From assembly GCF_000717055.1 (NCBI RefSeq), contig NZ_JNXI01000002.1, forward strand, positions 186,001-250,000: a DNA stretch of 64,000 bases. The letters are read 5' to 3'. Origin of the DNA: Streptomyces iakyrus (GTDB taxonomy: Bacteria > Actinomycetota > Actinomycetes > Streptomycetales > Streptomycetaceae). Numbering within the stretch: position 1 is the first letter of the stretch; every line of letters begins with the position of its first letter. The notes below the pieces were generated by a model that saw only the letters and a program-made list of their open reading frames with translations, was not told where the DNA came from and did no database searches. Of the stretch, positions 35,768-44,711 are shown piece by piece. The position numbers were made by a program, and so were the translations under genes.

Positions 35768-37840
35768 ATGGCCGTCACCGAAGCACCCCCCGTCGCCCGT
35801 CCGCAGGCGGCCGCGTCCCGGACGGGTGCGGCCGCGGTGACGGCCGGGCTCGTCCTCCTGGTCGCGGCCCTCGCGGTCGTCGACATCACCCAGGGCACGG
35901 CCTCCGTCGGGCCGGGCCAGGTCTTCAAGGCCCTGACCGGGCAGGCCGATCCGGGCGACGCGTCCGTCGTGATCGCCTCCCGGCTGCCGCGGATGACCGC
36001 CGGCATCCTGGTCGGCGTCGTCCTCGGCATCGCGGGCGCGGTCCTCCAGGCCGTCAGCCGCAATGTGCTCGCCTCGCCCGACACCCTCGCCGTGAACGCC
36101 GGTTCGTACCTGGCCCTCGGGCTGGTCGGCGCGACCGGCGTCTCGCTGCCCCTGCTCGCCTCCTCCGGCGTGGCCTTCGCGGGCGGTCTTGCGGCGGCCG
36201 CCGTCGTCCTCGCGCTGTCCGGCCCCGGCACGGGCACCGTGCGGCTGGTCCTCGCCGGCACCGCGCTCGCGCTGGGCCTGAACTCCGTCACCGAGGGGCT
36301 GCTCCTGCTGTTCCCGCAGCAGACGGAGGGCCTGTACCAGTGGAACCAGGGCAGCATCGGCCAGAACGGCTTCGACGGCGTCCTGCAGATGCTGCCCATC
36401 GCCCTGATCGGGCTCATCGGGCTGCTGCTGGTCGCCCGCCGGGTCGACGCGCTCGCCCTCGGGGACGACGCGGCGCGCGGTCTCGGCGTCCCCGTGCGGG
36501 CCACCCGGGTCACGGTGGTGGTCCTGGCCGCGCTGCTGTCCGCCGCGGCCGTCACGCTCGCCGGTCCCATCGGCTTCGTCGGCCTGTGCGCCCCCGCGCT
36601 GGTCCGTCCGCTCGCCCGGCGGTTCCGGGGGTTCGTCCGGGCCCGGGCGGTCCTGCCGGTCGCCGGTCTGGCCGGTGCGGCGCTGGTGCTCGGGTCGGAC
36701 GTGCTGCTGCGGGCCCTCATCCCCGCGGACACGGCGGTCGCCGTCCCGACGGGCATCGTGACCAGCCTGGTCGGTGCCGTCTTCCTGGTGGTGACGGCCC
36801 TGCGCCTCAAGGACTCCGCGGGGGCCGACGCGCCGGACCGGCTGCGCATCCCGAGCCGGACGGCGTTCCTCGTCACCGTGGCCGCACTCGGCGCGGCGGT
36901 CGTCGGCGTCACGGTGGCCGGGGTTCTGCTGGGCGACAGCAAACTCCTGCTCGGTGATGTCGCCAACTGGATGCAGGGGCGCGCCGGGCAGACCGTCTCC
37001 TTCGTCCTGGACACCCGCGTGCCGCGGGTGCTCGCGGCGCTGTGCGCGGGCGCCGCGCTCGCCCTGGCCGGCACGCTGGTGCAGGCCGTGACCCGCAACC
37101 CCCTGGCGGAGCCCGGCGTACTGGGCGTCTCCGGCGGTGCCGCGCTGGGGGCCGTCCTGCTCGTCACCACCGTGCCCGCGGCCGGTTCCTGGGGCGTCGC
37201 CGGTGCGGCCTTCGGGGGTGCGGCGCTGGCCTCGGCCATCGTCTTCGGCCTTTCCGCCCGGGGCGGTTACCGGCAGAACAGGCTGGTCCTCGTCGGCATC
37301 GGCATGGCCGCCGGTTCCACGGCCCTGATCAGCCTGCTCATCGTGCTCACCGACCCGTTCAACGCCGTCAAGGCGCTGACCTGGCTGTCCGGTTCGACGT
37401 ACGGGCGGACCATGCCGGACGTGCTGCCCGTCGCGCTGGTGCTGGCGCTGGGCCTGGCCGTAGCGGTCGCCCGCCGCACCGAGCTCGATCTCGTCTCCCT
37501 GGACGAGGACACCCCGCGGCTGCTCGGCCTCGGACTGCCGCGGGCCAGGCTGGGTTTCCTGGTGGTGGGCGTGCTGCTCGCGGCGACCGCCGTCGCCTCG
37601 GCCGGCACGATCGGCTTCGTCGGCCTGGTGGCTCCGCACGCGGCCCGTGCCCTGGCCGGCCGGCGGCATGTCCGGGTCGTACCCGTCGCCGTCCTGCTCG
37701 GCGCCGCGCTGGTCTGCACAGCCGATCTGATCGGCCGCACCGTCATCGCCCCCGCCCAGCTGGGCGCCGGACTGATGACGGCGGTGATCGGCACGCCGTA
37801 CTTCCTGCACCTGCTGGTCCGCGGCCGGAAAGCAGCATGA
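35768..37840 (+). CDS. Ferric-siderophore permease, two FecCD units fused
   Basis: Protein of 690 aa with two FecCD transporter units in one chain (about residues 25-340 and 365-690), as in FhuB, where most relatives encode two separate permeases. Each unit repeats the family blocks: R-L-P-R-M-T-A-G and N-V-L-A-S-P-D in the first, R-V-P-R-V-L-A-A and N-P-L-A-E-P-G-V in the second, and G-P-I-G-F-V-G-L / G-T-I-G-F-V-G-L in the cytoplasmic coupling region. About 18-20 membrane helices are expected. The start ATG at 35768 follows the lipoprotein stop closely. The short span to 37920 has no clear terminator. Confidence 0.93.
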   Translation: MAVTEAPPVARPQAAASRTGAAAVTAGLVLLVAALAVVDITQGTASVGPGQVFKALTGQADPGDASVVIASRLPRMTAGILVGVVLGIAGAVLQAVSRNVLASPDTLAVNAGSYLALGLVGATGVSLPLLASSGVAFAGGLAAAAVVLALSGPGTGTVRLVLAGTALALGLNSVTEGLLLLFPQQTEGLYQWNQGSIGQNGFDGVLQMLPIALIGLIGLLLVARRVDALALGDDAARGLGVPVRATRVTVVVLAALLSAAAVTLAGPIGFVGLCAPALVRPLARRFRGFVRARAVLPVAGLAGAALVLGSDVLLRALIPADTAVAVPTGIVTSLVGAVFLVVTALRLKDSAGADAPDRLRIPSRTAFLVTVAALGAAVVGVTVAGVLLGDSKLLLGDVANWMQGRAGQTVSFVLDTRVPRVLAALCAGAALALAGTLVQAVTRNPLAEPGVLGVSGGAALGAVLLVTTVPAAGSWGVAGAAFGGAALASAIVFGLSARGGYRQNRLVLVGIGMAAGSTALISLLIVLTDPFNAVKALTWLSGSTYGRTMPDVLPVALVLALGLAVAVARRTELDLVSLDEDTPRLLGLGLPRARLGFLVVGVLLAATAVASAGTIGFVGLVAPHAARALAGRRHVRVVPVAVLLGAALVCTADLIGRTVIAPAQLGAGLMTAVIGTPYFLHLLVRGRKAA

Positions 37841-37920
37841 CGCCCGAAAGGGGCATCAATAGTTAAAGTGCTCCGAAAGTGCCTGTTGTATGGCTGTACA
37901 CACAACGGGAGCGAGGGAGC

Positions 37921-39420
37921 ATGGCCAAGGACATCACGGACCCGGGCCCGCCCCCGGAGGCGAGCCTGAAGCCCAATGCGATCGGGTTCCTCGACGCCCT
38001 GGTCATCGGGCTCAACGCGACCTCCCCCGCGTACTCCGTGGCGGCGGTCATCGGGCCGATCGTGGCGCTGGTGGGCATCTACGCCCCCGGCGTGATGCTC
38101 GCGTCGTTCGTGCCCATGCTGCTGATCGCGTCGGCTTTCTACTACCTCAACAAGGTCGACCAGGACTGCGGCACGACGTTCTCCTGGGTCACCCGGGCCA
38201 TGGGACCGTGGGCGGGCTGGCTGGGCGGCTGGGCCATCGCCATGACGGGTGTCCTCGTCGTCGGGTCGCTCGCGGACGTCGCCGTGACGTTCTTCCTGCT
38301 CGCCGTGGGCCTGGACGGCTGGGCCGACAACGACGCGGTGCGCCAGGTGCTGACGGTGCTGCTCATCCTGGTGATGACGGCCGTCTGTGTGATCGGCACC
38401 GAGATCTCGGCCAAGGTTCAGAACGTCCTGATCCTGGCCCAGGTCGCCTGCCTGCTCGCCTTCGCCGTGGTGGCGCTCTACCGCGTCTACGCCGACACCG
38501 GCACCCTCGACGCCGTCGATCCGGAGTTCGGCTGGCTCGACCCGTTCGGAGCCGGCGGGGCGTCACTGACCGCGTCCCTGCTGCTGGGTGTATTCATCTA
38601 CTGGGGGTGGGAGTCGGCGGTCAACCTCACCGAGGAGGTCGAGAACTCGGCCACCGCCCCCGGCAGGGCGGCCGTCTGGTCGACCGTGCTGCTGCTGGTG
38701 ACCTACCTCGCGGTCGCCTTCGCGGTCGTGGCCTACGCGGGGACGGACTTCCTCGCCGAGAACGCGGCGGAGGAGGAGTTCATCTTCGCCCTGCTCGCCG
38801 AGGAGGCCATGGGCGACTGGGACTGGGTCGTGCTGCTCGCCGTCTCGACGTCGGCGCTCGCCTCCACGCAGACCACGATCATCCCGGCGTCGCGCACGGG
38901 TCTGTCCATGGCACGCCGGCACGCGCTGCCCGCGCGCTTCGGCCGCATCCACCCGCGGTTCCGCACCCCCGACGTGAGCACCTGGTGGGTCGCGGGCATC
39001 GCCATCGCCTGGTACCTCGTCCTGTACCACGTCAGCGAGAACGCCCTCTTCGACTCCCTCACCGCCCTGTCCCTGCTGATCGCCTTCTACTACGCGCTCA
39101 CGGGCCTGGCCTGCGCGGTCTACTACCGCCGCCAGCTGACCCGCAGCGCCCGCAACTTCTTCCTGATCGGCCTCGGACCGCTGATCGGCGCGGGGCTGCT
39201 GGCATGGCTGCTGGTGGAATCCGTGGCGGACATGTCCGACCCCGAGAACTCCTACAGCGGCGTCTCGTGGTTCGGGCTCGGTCCGCCGCTCGTCATCGGC
39301 ATCGGCATCGTGGTGACGGGCGTCGTCCTCATGGTCGTGTGGCGGCTGCTGGCGCCCGCCTTCTGGTCGGAACACCCGAGCGTGGTCGACCCGGATCTCG
39401 TCGACGGCAAGGAGTCCTGA
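37921..39420 (+). CDS. APC-family amino-acid permease
   Basis: Membrane protein of 499 aa with about 12 hydrophobic helices and the APC signature near the start (A-L-V-I-G-L-N-A-T-S-P-A-Y-S). Members exchange or import amino acids or amines; the substrate cannot be read from sequence. The ATG at 37921 has GCGAGGGAG just upstream. Two bases separate its stop from the universal stress protein gene, so the two are one transcript, a pairing often seen in Streptomyces. Confidence 0.9.
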   Translation: MAKDITDPGPPPEASLKPNAIGFLDALVIGLNATSPAYSVAAVIGPIVALVGIYAPGVMLASFVPMLLIASAFYYLNKVDQDCGTTFSWVTRAMGPWAGWLGGWAIAMTGVLVVGSLADVAVTFFLLAVGLDGWADNDAVRQVLTVLLILVMTAVCVIGTEISAKVQNVLILAQVACLLAFAVVALYRVYADTGTLDAVDPEFGWLDPFGAGGASLTASLLLGVFIYWGWESAVNLTEEVENSATAPGRAAVWSTVLLLVTYLAVAFAVVAYAGTDFLAENAAEEEFIFALLAEEAMGDWDWVVLLAVSTSALASTQTTIIPASRTGLSMARRHALPARFGRIHPRFRTPDVSTWWVAGIAIAWYLVLYHVSENALFDSLTALSLLIAFYYALTGLACAVYYRRQLTRSARNFFLIGLGPLIGAGLLAWLLVESVADMSDPENSYSGVSWFGLGPPLVIGIGIVVTGVVLMVVWRLLAPAFWSEHPSVVDPDLVDGKES

Positions 39421-39422
39421 AC

Positions 39423-39839
39423 ATGTCGGTGGTCCTCGGCTACGACGAGTCCCCGGGCGCCCTGAGCGCGCTGCGCGTCGCCATCGAGGTGGCGACCGCG
39501 TACGACGAACCCCTGGTGATCGTCCACGGCGTCGCCGCCCCGGGCGTCACGGGCGAGGAGTACGCCGCTCATCACGAGGCCGTCCGCGAGGCCGGCAGCA
39601 CCGCGCTCTCCCACGCCGTCCGGGTGGCCGACGAGGCCGGTGTGCGGACCTCCGTCGAACTCATCGACGAGCGGCCCGCGCAGGCGCTGATCGAGGCGGC
39701 GGCCCGGCACGGCGCCAGGGTCATCGTGGTGGGCACGTGGGGCGAGAGCCCGGTGCGGGGCGCGCTGCTGGGCTCCACACCGCACAAGCTGCTGCACCTG
39801 TCGACCGTGCCCGTGCTGTGCGTGCCGGCCCGGTCATGA
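39423..39839 (+). CDS. Universal stress protein (UspA family)
   Basis: Single-domain protein of 138 aa. It starts with V-V-L-G-Y-D-E-S and ends with the nucleotide-binding loop G-T-W-G-E-S-P-V-R-G-A-L-L-G-S, matching the G-2x-G-9x-G-S pattern of ATP-binding Usp proteins, then the usual V-P-V-L-C-V-P strand. It probably modulates or senses the state of the permease encoded just upstream. Its last 6 bases overlap the 3' end of the convergent ferredoxin gene. Confidence 0.92.
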   Translation: MSVVLGYDESPGALSALRVAIEVATAYDEPLVIVHGVAAPGVTGEEYAAHHEAVREAGSTALSHAVRVADEAGVRTSVELIDERPAQALIEAAARHGARVIVVGTWGESPVRGALLGSTPHKLLHLSTVPVLCVPARS

Positions 39840-40205
39840 GCCGCCCGGGCGGCGTCGCCCGGACGGCTTGAACACGTACAGGCCGAGGATGTCGGGCAGC
39901 GGCGCGACGCCGGGGCCGCCCTCGCGCACCCAGGAGACGACGTCCTCGGTGGCGGCCGGGTCGTTGACCAGTCCGAGCCACACCGGCCGGGCTCCGGCGG
40001 CCCGGCCCGCCGCCGACGGCTGGACCACGACGACGTTGGCCTGGTCGCACACGTCGAGGCAGCCGGAGACCCGCACCGGTGCCGCCTCGCGAAGGCGTTC
40101 GGTCTGGGCGGCGTGATCGACGCCTCTGATCTTGCGGGTGCCGCAGCAGCAGTCCCGGCAGACGACGATGCGGCAGGGGACCCCTGCGTCCGGCGTCGCG
40201 GACAT
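39834..40205 (-). CDS. Thioredoxin-like [2Fe-2S] ferredoxin
   Basis: Small protein of 123 aa with cysteines placed as in (2Fe-2S) thioredoxin-like ferredoxins: C-R-D-C-C-C-G-T near 16-21 and V-S-G-C-L-D-V-C further on, followed by a P-D-V-W-like strand region. It could donate electrons for iron release or another redox step. The ATG at 40205 has AGGAGGGGG just upstream. It lies 62 bases downstream of a NIS siderophore synthetase on the same strand, so a link to iron metabolism is plausible. A GC-rich dyad CACCGGGCCCGGTG at 40252-40265 sits between the two genes. Confidence 0.82.
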   Translation of the reverse strand: MSATPDAGVPCRIVVCRDCCCGTRKIRGVDHAAQTERLREAAPVRVSGCLDVCDQANVVVVQPSAAGRAAGARPVWLGLVNDPAATEDVVSWVREGGPGVAPLPDILGLYVFKPSGRRRPGGS

Positions 40206-40267
40206 GCCGCCCCCTCCTTCTCTGCGTCTGGCGATGATCATGTCATGCGGGCACCGGGCCCGGTGGT

Positions 40268-41803
40268 TCAGGTCCCTTCCCTGAGCGGGTTGGGCAGGGG
40301 CCGGTAGCGGGCGTCGGCGCCGTCCGCGCCCGTCCATCGCAGCAGCAGGTTGGTCTTCGCGGGGAGGGTCGGAGAGCTGAGCAGGGCGTGGATCTCCGGT
40401 AGGTCGTGGCGGGCCAGTTCGCGGCGGGCGGCGGGCCAGGGGTCGAACCCGGGGTGGCCTTCGGCGAGGGCGCCGGCGATCTCCATGAGGTGGTTGACGA
40501 CCAGGCAGTACACGAGCCGCTCCCAGCCGGCCTCCCGCGACACGTCCGGCAGCAGTTTCACGCCCTCGGCGTCCCGGTACAGCGCCTGCACCGGCAGGCC
40601 GTCGCCGTCCACGGCGACCAGGGTGTTCTGGAGGTGGGCCTCGATGACGACGCCGTGCTCGCCGAACGCCGTCAGCGCTGGGGGGACGACCTGCGCCAGG
40701 TAAGCCGCCCACCACGCAGCGGGATCGGGGGTCCGGTCGAGCGGGCTGCCGTCGAAGCCCTCGGCCAGGCCGGCGGCGAGCAGGGGGGTCGCGCCGGGCA
40801 GGAGGCGGTCGCCGAAGCCGTCGCGCACGAGGACGGCGAGGGCCTCGAAGGCGAAGTCGGCGGTGCGGTACCCGCGGTCGCCGAGCCAGGCCGGGGGCCC
40901 GTCGAACGTCGCGAAGGCGGCGCACACGGCCGCGTCCGTCCTGCGCAGGGCGAGCAGGTCGTGGCGCCACAGCCGGCGGATGTCGTTGGTGATGCGCACG
41001 TCCAGGCTGAACTTGAGGAAGAGGTCGGGCCCGGGCGCGTAGAGCGTGCGGATCGCGGCCGTGGGCCAGGTGTCGAAGGCGGTCGCGCCGAGCCGGATCA
41101 GCCTGCCGTCGGCGAAGGCGTCGGCGAGTTCCCCGCTCGCCAGGTCCAGCTGCCAGGGGTGGGCCGGGAGCAGGCGGTAGCCGGGCGGAGCCGTGCCGAG
41201 GGCGTCGAGGGCGGTGGTGTCGCCCTCCTCGACGACGGTGTCCTCGCGCAGCCCGAGCAGGGCCATCGGGAAGCGGGCGTACGCCTCGGGCGCGTACGGC
41301 AGCCAGCCGGCGGCGGGGCCGCCCCCGCGCGCCTTGGGGGCGGGGTGGTGGGTGTGGCCCGTGAGGAGGGACTGCTCGGAACGCAGGTAGAGATCGCCGG
41401 GCGGGGTGGCCCGGGCCCGGGCGGCGAGCAGGGCGGCCACGGCGTCCCGGCTGTCGAGCATCTCGGCGGGCAGTTCGCGGTTGGGCAGACCGGTGTGCCG
41501 GCGCAGCTCCTCGGCGACGACTTTGACCAGCTCGGTGTGGCCGAGGCGGTGCCAGGCGCCCGCGGACTCGACCTCCGGTTCGGCGGGCCGCCGCGTTCCG
41601 CGCACCCGCAGCAGGCGGTCCCCGCCGGGCAGCCGGTGGACGCGACGGTCGCCCTCCCGGCGCACCGGCCGGGCCACCTCCCGCAGCAGGCAGTTCAGCA
41701 GGGGCACGGCGGCATATGCGTCGGCGAGGGCACCGGTGGCCGGGTCGTCACCGTGGGCCGAGTCGTCGTCGGCGGGCGGGGGCATGAGGTCCACGCGTTC
41801 CAC
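40268..41803 (-). CDS. IucA/IucC-type NIS siderophore synthetase, first copy
   Basis: Protein of 511 aa that should form amide or ester bonds between a carboxylic acid and an amine or alcohol by ATP activation. Family blocks seen are S-E-Q-S-L-L-T-G-H-T-H-H-P-A-P-K near 140-160 (ATP site), L-L-P-A-H-P-W-Q, the K-F-S-L-D-V-R-I-T-N-D-I-R core, and E-A-H-L-Q-N-T-L near 395. It ends with L-P-N-P-L-R, like its partner. The GTG at 41803 has GGGAC just upstream; an ATG at 41785 lacks a ribosome site. It is divergent from the second synthetase and followed by the ferredoxin gene. No amine-forming decarboxylase or N-hydroxylase gene is nearby. Confidence 0.92.
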   Translation of the reverse strand: MERVDLMPPPADDDSAHGDDPATGALADAYAAVPLLNCLLREVARPVRREGDRRVHRLPGGDRLLRVRGTRRPAEPEVESAGAWHRLGHTELVKVVAEELRRHTGLPNRELPAEMLDSRDAVAALLAARARATPPGDLYLRSEQSLLTGHTHHPAPKARGGGPAAGWLPYAPEAYARFPMALLGLREDTVVEEGDTTALDALGTAPPGYRLLPAHPWQLDLASGELADAFADGRLIRLGATAFDTWPTAAIRTLYAPGPDLFLKFSLDVRITNDIRRLWRHDLLALRRTDAAVCAAFATFDGPPAWLGDRGYRTADFAFEALAVLVRDGFGDRLLPGATPLLAAGLAEGFDGSPLDRTPDPAAWWAAYLAQVVPPALTAFGEHGVVIEAHLQNTLVAVDGDGLPVQALYRDAEGVKLLPDVSREAGWERLVYCLVVNHLMEIAGALAEGHPGFDPWPAARRELARHDLPEIHALLSSPTLPAKTNLLLRWTGADGADARYRPLPNPLREGT

Positions 41804-41904
41804 TCGTCCCTACGGTCCTTCCAGCGTTCCGGGCGGAGATGATCAGTATGTCGGTCGTCGCCATTCCGCCGTGACGCCCCTATGCGTACCCGAGGAGCCC
41901 GCCC

Positions 41905-43401
41905 GTGCACCGTCCCCCCTCCGCCGAGACCGAGGTCGCCGGCGAGCTGTCCGCCGTACGGCCCGGGCTGCTGCCGCGGTACGAGGCCGAACTGCCCGGC
42001 GCCCGGGCGGCCGTGCTGTCCCGCCTGTGGCGCGGTCTCGCCCACGATCCGCTGCCCTGGGTCACCCGCGGCGAGCTGGACGGGGACGGTCTGACGCTGT
42101 TCCTGTCCGACGGCCGCCGGCTGCACGGCCCCCGGCCGGATCCGTACGCCACCGGCGCGTACGTCGCCGCCGTACGGCTCGACGGGACGGATTACGCGGA
42201 TCCGGCGCGGCTGATGACCGGCCTCGCCGTACCGCACTCCGCCTCCTTCGCCGCCGAACTCGGGCACAGCGTCGCCTCGTTGGCGCTGTCGAGGGCGGGG
42301 CAGGAGGGTGCGGACCGGGACGACTGGCCGGAGAGCGACTGGGCGTGGGAGCAGCGGATCGCGGACGGGCACCCCTTCCATCCGACGTGCCGGTCCCGGC
42401 CCGGCTTCTCGGTGGCCGAGCAGCTGGCCTACGGGCCGGAGCACCGGCCGGTCGTGGAGCTCGGCATGGTGCCGGTGCGGGCCGAGGAGTGCCTGGTCAC
42501 GGGCGTGTGGCCACGGGAGCTGCGGGACGGGGAGCGGGTGGTGCTGCCGGTGCACCCGTGGCAGTCGGCGCATGTGCTGAAGCGGGTGTGCGAGGAGCGG
42601 CGCCCCGCGCATCCGCTGATGTCCCTGCGGACGCTGGCCCTGCCGGGCGGGCCGCATGTGAAGACCTCGCTGAGCGCCCGGCTGACGTCCTCGGTGCGGG
42701 ACATCTCCCTGCCCTCGGTGGCCGCGTCGGCGGTGCTGTCGGATTTCGCCGTGCCTTTGGCGGCGCGCACGGACGGCCTGCTGCACGTCACCCGGACCCT
42801 GGGCGCGGCGGCGGCCGGCTCCCCCGACTTCGCGGCCGTCCTGCGGGAGTCGCCGCAGACGTATGCGGGCAGCGGTGAGCGGGTGCTGCCGGTGGCGGCG
42901 CTCGCCACCACCGGCCTGCCCGAGTCCCCCGCCTGGCTGGCCGGTTTCACCCGGCTGGCGCTGAGTGTCGGACTGCGGCTGCTCGAAATGGGCGTGGCCC
43001 TGGAGGCGCACGGCCAGAACCTCCTCGTGGTCCTGTCGCCGGCGGGCGATCCGCTGCGGCTGGTCTACCGCGACCTGGCCGACATCCGCGTCAGTCCGGC
43101 CCGCCTCGCCCGGCACGGCATCACGGTGCCCGAGCTGCCCGCCCGGATGGTCACGGACGACGAACGCGCGCTGCGCCGCAAGCTGTTCGGCTCGCTCGTG
43201 GCGGGCGCGCTGGCCGGCACGGCCGGGTCGGGCCCGGCGCTCGGAGCGGCGCTGGAGACGGCCGTACGGGACCTGCCGCGCACCGCGGACCTCGCGGCCC
43301 TGTGTGCGGATCCGCTGCCCACGAAGGCGCTGACCCTGATGCGGCTCTCGCCGCGGACACCCGGGGACCAGTGGGCGGAACTGCCCAATCCCCTTCGGTG
43401 A
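41905..43401 (+). CDS. IucA/IucC-type NIS siderophore synthetase, second copy
   Basis: Protein of 498 aa related to the divergent neighbour but of a different subtype. It has G-H-P-F-H-P-T-C-R-S-R-P-G-F-S near 155 for ATP binding, V-L-P-V-H-P-W-Q-S near 215, K-T-S-L-S-A-R-L-T-S-S-V-R-D in the core and E-A-H-G-Q-N-L near 372, and it ends L-P-N-P-L-R. Two NIS enzymes imply two condensation steps or two different substrates. The GTG at 41905 has GAGGAG at 41892-41897. The 101-base divergent region holds no iron box that I can see. The usual precursor genes are missing, so the building blocks must come from elsewhere. Confidence 0.92.
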   Translation: MHRPPSAETEVAGELSAVRPGLLPRYEAELPGARAAVLSRLWRGLAHDPLPWVTRGELDGDGLTLFLSDGRRLHGPRPDPYATGAYVAAVRLDGTDYADPARLMTGLAVPHSASFAAELGHSVASLALSRAGQEGADRDDWPESDWAWEQRIADGHPFHPTCRSRPGFSVAEQLAYGPEHRPVVELGMVPVRAEECLVTGVWPRELRDGERVVLPVHPWQSAHVLKRVCEERRPAHPLMSLRTLALPGGPHVKTSLSARLTSSVRDISLPSVAASAVLSDFAVPLAARTDGLLHVTRTLGAAAAGSPDFAAVLRESPQTYAGSGERVLPVAALATTGLPESPAWLAGFTRLALSVGLRLLEMGVALEAHGQNLLVVLSPAGDPLRLVYRDLADIRVSPARLARHGITVPELPARMVTDDERALRRKLFGSLVAGALAGTAGSGPALGAALETAVRDLPRTADLAALCADPLPTKALTLMRLSPRTPGDQWAELPNPLR

Positions 43402-43445
43402 GACCCGCTGTGGAAGCGGATCCGGATGATCAATAGGATCCGGCG

Positions 43446-44711
43446 ATGATCACAAGAACACGGCTGGCGGCAGGGGTCTGTGCCCTGCTCGCCGCGCTGA
43501 CGGCCGGGCTCGCCTTCCCGGCCGGAGCGGCCGCCGGCGAACCCACGGGCCAGGACGCCCCCAAGGTCGACCTCGTCCTCGATGTGAGCGGCTCGATGCG
43601 GGCGCGGGACATCGACGGCCAGTCGCGGATGGCCGCCGCGAAGCAGGCGTTCGACGAGGTGCTCGACGCGACGCCCGAGGAGGTCGAGCTCGGCATCCGC
43701 ACCCTGGGCGCGAACTACCCGGGGGACGACCGGAAGACGGGCTGCAAGGACACCGCGCGGCTGTACCCCGTCGGCCCGCTCGACCGCACCGAGGCCAAGA
43801 CGGCCGTCGCCACCCTCACCCCGACGGGCTGGACGCCGATCGGCCCGGCCCTGCTGAAGGCGGCCGGCGACCTGGACGGCGGCGACGGCTCCAAGCGCAT
43901 CGTGCTGATCAGCGACGGCGAGGACACCTGCGCCCCGCTCGACCCGTGCGAGGTGGCCCGCGAGATAGCGGCCAAGGGCATCGGACTGACCATCGACACC
44001 CTGGGCCTGGTGCCCACCGCCAAGCTGAGCAGGCAGCTGAGCTGCATCGCCGAGGCCACCGGCGGCACGTACACCTCGGTCGAGCACCAGGACGAACTGA
44101 CCGGCCGCGTCAACCAGTTGGTGGACCGGGCGGCCGACCCGGTGGTGACGCCGGTGCCGGCCGAGGGCGCCGACCGGTGCGCCGGGGCGCCGACGCTGAA
44201 GCCGGGCCTGTACAGCGACCGCGAGGAGTTCGGACAGCAGCGCTTCTACCGGGTGGACGTACGGCCGGGGCAGGAGCTGCGCGCCTCGGTGAGCGTCGCG
44301 GCGGACCGGGCCGTGAACCCCGGCTACGGCGTGCTGCTGCGGGCGGTGACGTCCAAGGGCCGCGAGATCGTGCGCGGCGAGGCGGCGGGTACCGGCCGTA
44401 CGGACGTGATCTCGACGGGCCTGCGCCATCCGAAGGCGGAGAGCGACGACGAGGACGCCCCCGCCGAGGCGGTCTGCCTCGCCGTCTCGCACTCCTTCTC
44501 GGCGGCCCCCGGCGTGAAGACCACGCCCGGTCTGCCGCTGGAGCTGACGGTGGACGTCGTGGACGCCCCGAGCCCGGCGGGCGACGTGGCCGCCTTCGGC
44601 CTCGGCCGCGGCTGGTGGCTGCTCGGTGTGCTGGTCCTCACCGGCTTCCTCGCCGGTCTCGTCTGGGGCTGGCTGTCGCGCTGGCGGGTCGCGGTCTGGA
44701 GGACCAACTGA
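43446..44711 (+). CDS. Secreted VWA-domain protein with C-terminal membrane anchor
   Basis: Protein of 421 aa. A signal peptide (about 1-30) precedes a von Willebrand factor A domain with the metal-binding D-V-S-G-S-M near 48. A beta-rich region of unknown type follows, and a single transmembrane segment near the end (L-L-G-V-L-V-L-T-G-F-L-A-G) has a basic tail inside. Cysteine pairs in the exported part suggest disulfides. It is thus tethered to the outer face of the membrane. The stop overlaps the next start as TGATG, so the two products probably work together. The function is unknown. Confidence 0.85.
   Translation: MITRTRLAAGVCALLAALTAGLAFPAGAAAGEPTGQDAPKVDLVLDVSGSMRARDIDGQSRMAAAKQAFDEVLDATPEEVELGIRTLGANYPGDDRKTGCKDTARLYPVGPLDRTEAKTAVATLTPTGWTPIGPALLKAAGDLDGGDGSKRIVLISDGEDTCAPLDPCEVAREIAAKGIGLTIDTLGLVPTAKLSRQLSCIAEATGGTYTSVEHQDELTGRVNQLVDRAADPVVTPVPAEGADRCAGAPTLKPGLYSDREEFGQQRFYRVDVRPGQELRASVSVAADRAVNPGYGVLLRAVTSKGREIVRGEAAGTGRTDVISTGLRHPKAESDDEDAPAEAVCLAVSHSFSAAPGVKTTPGLPLELTVDVVDAPSPAGDVAAFGLGRGWWLLGVLVLTGFLAGLVWGWLSRWRVAVWRTN

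Noticed and set aside
41804..41904. Iron box between the two NIS synthetase genes
   Set aside because: No sequence close to TTAGGTTAGGCTAACC was found in the gap; the only clear copy is at 33887.
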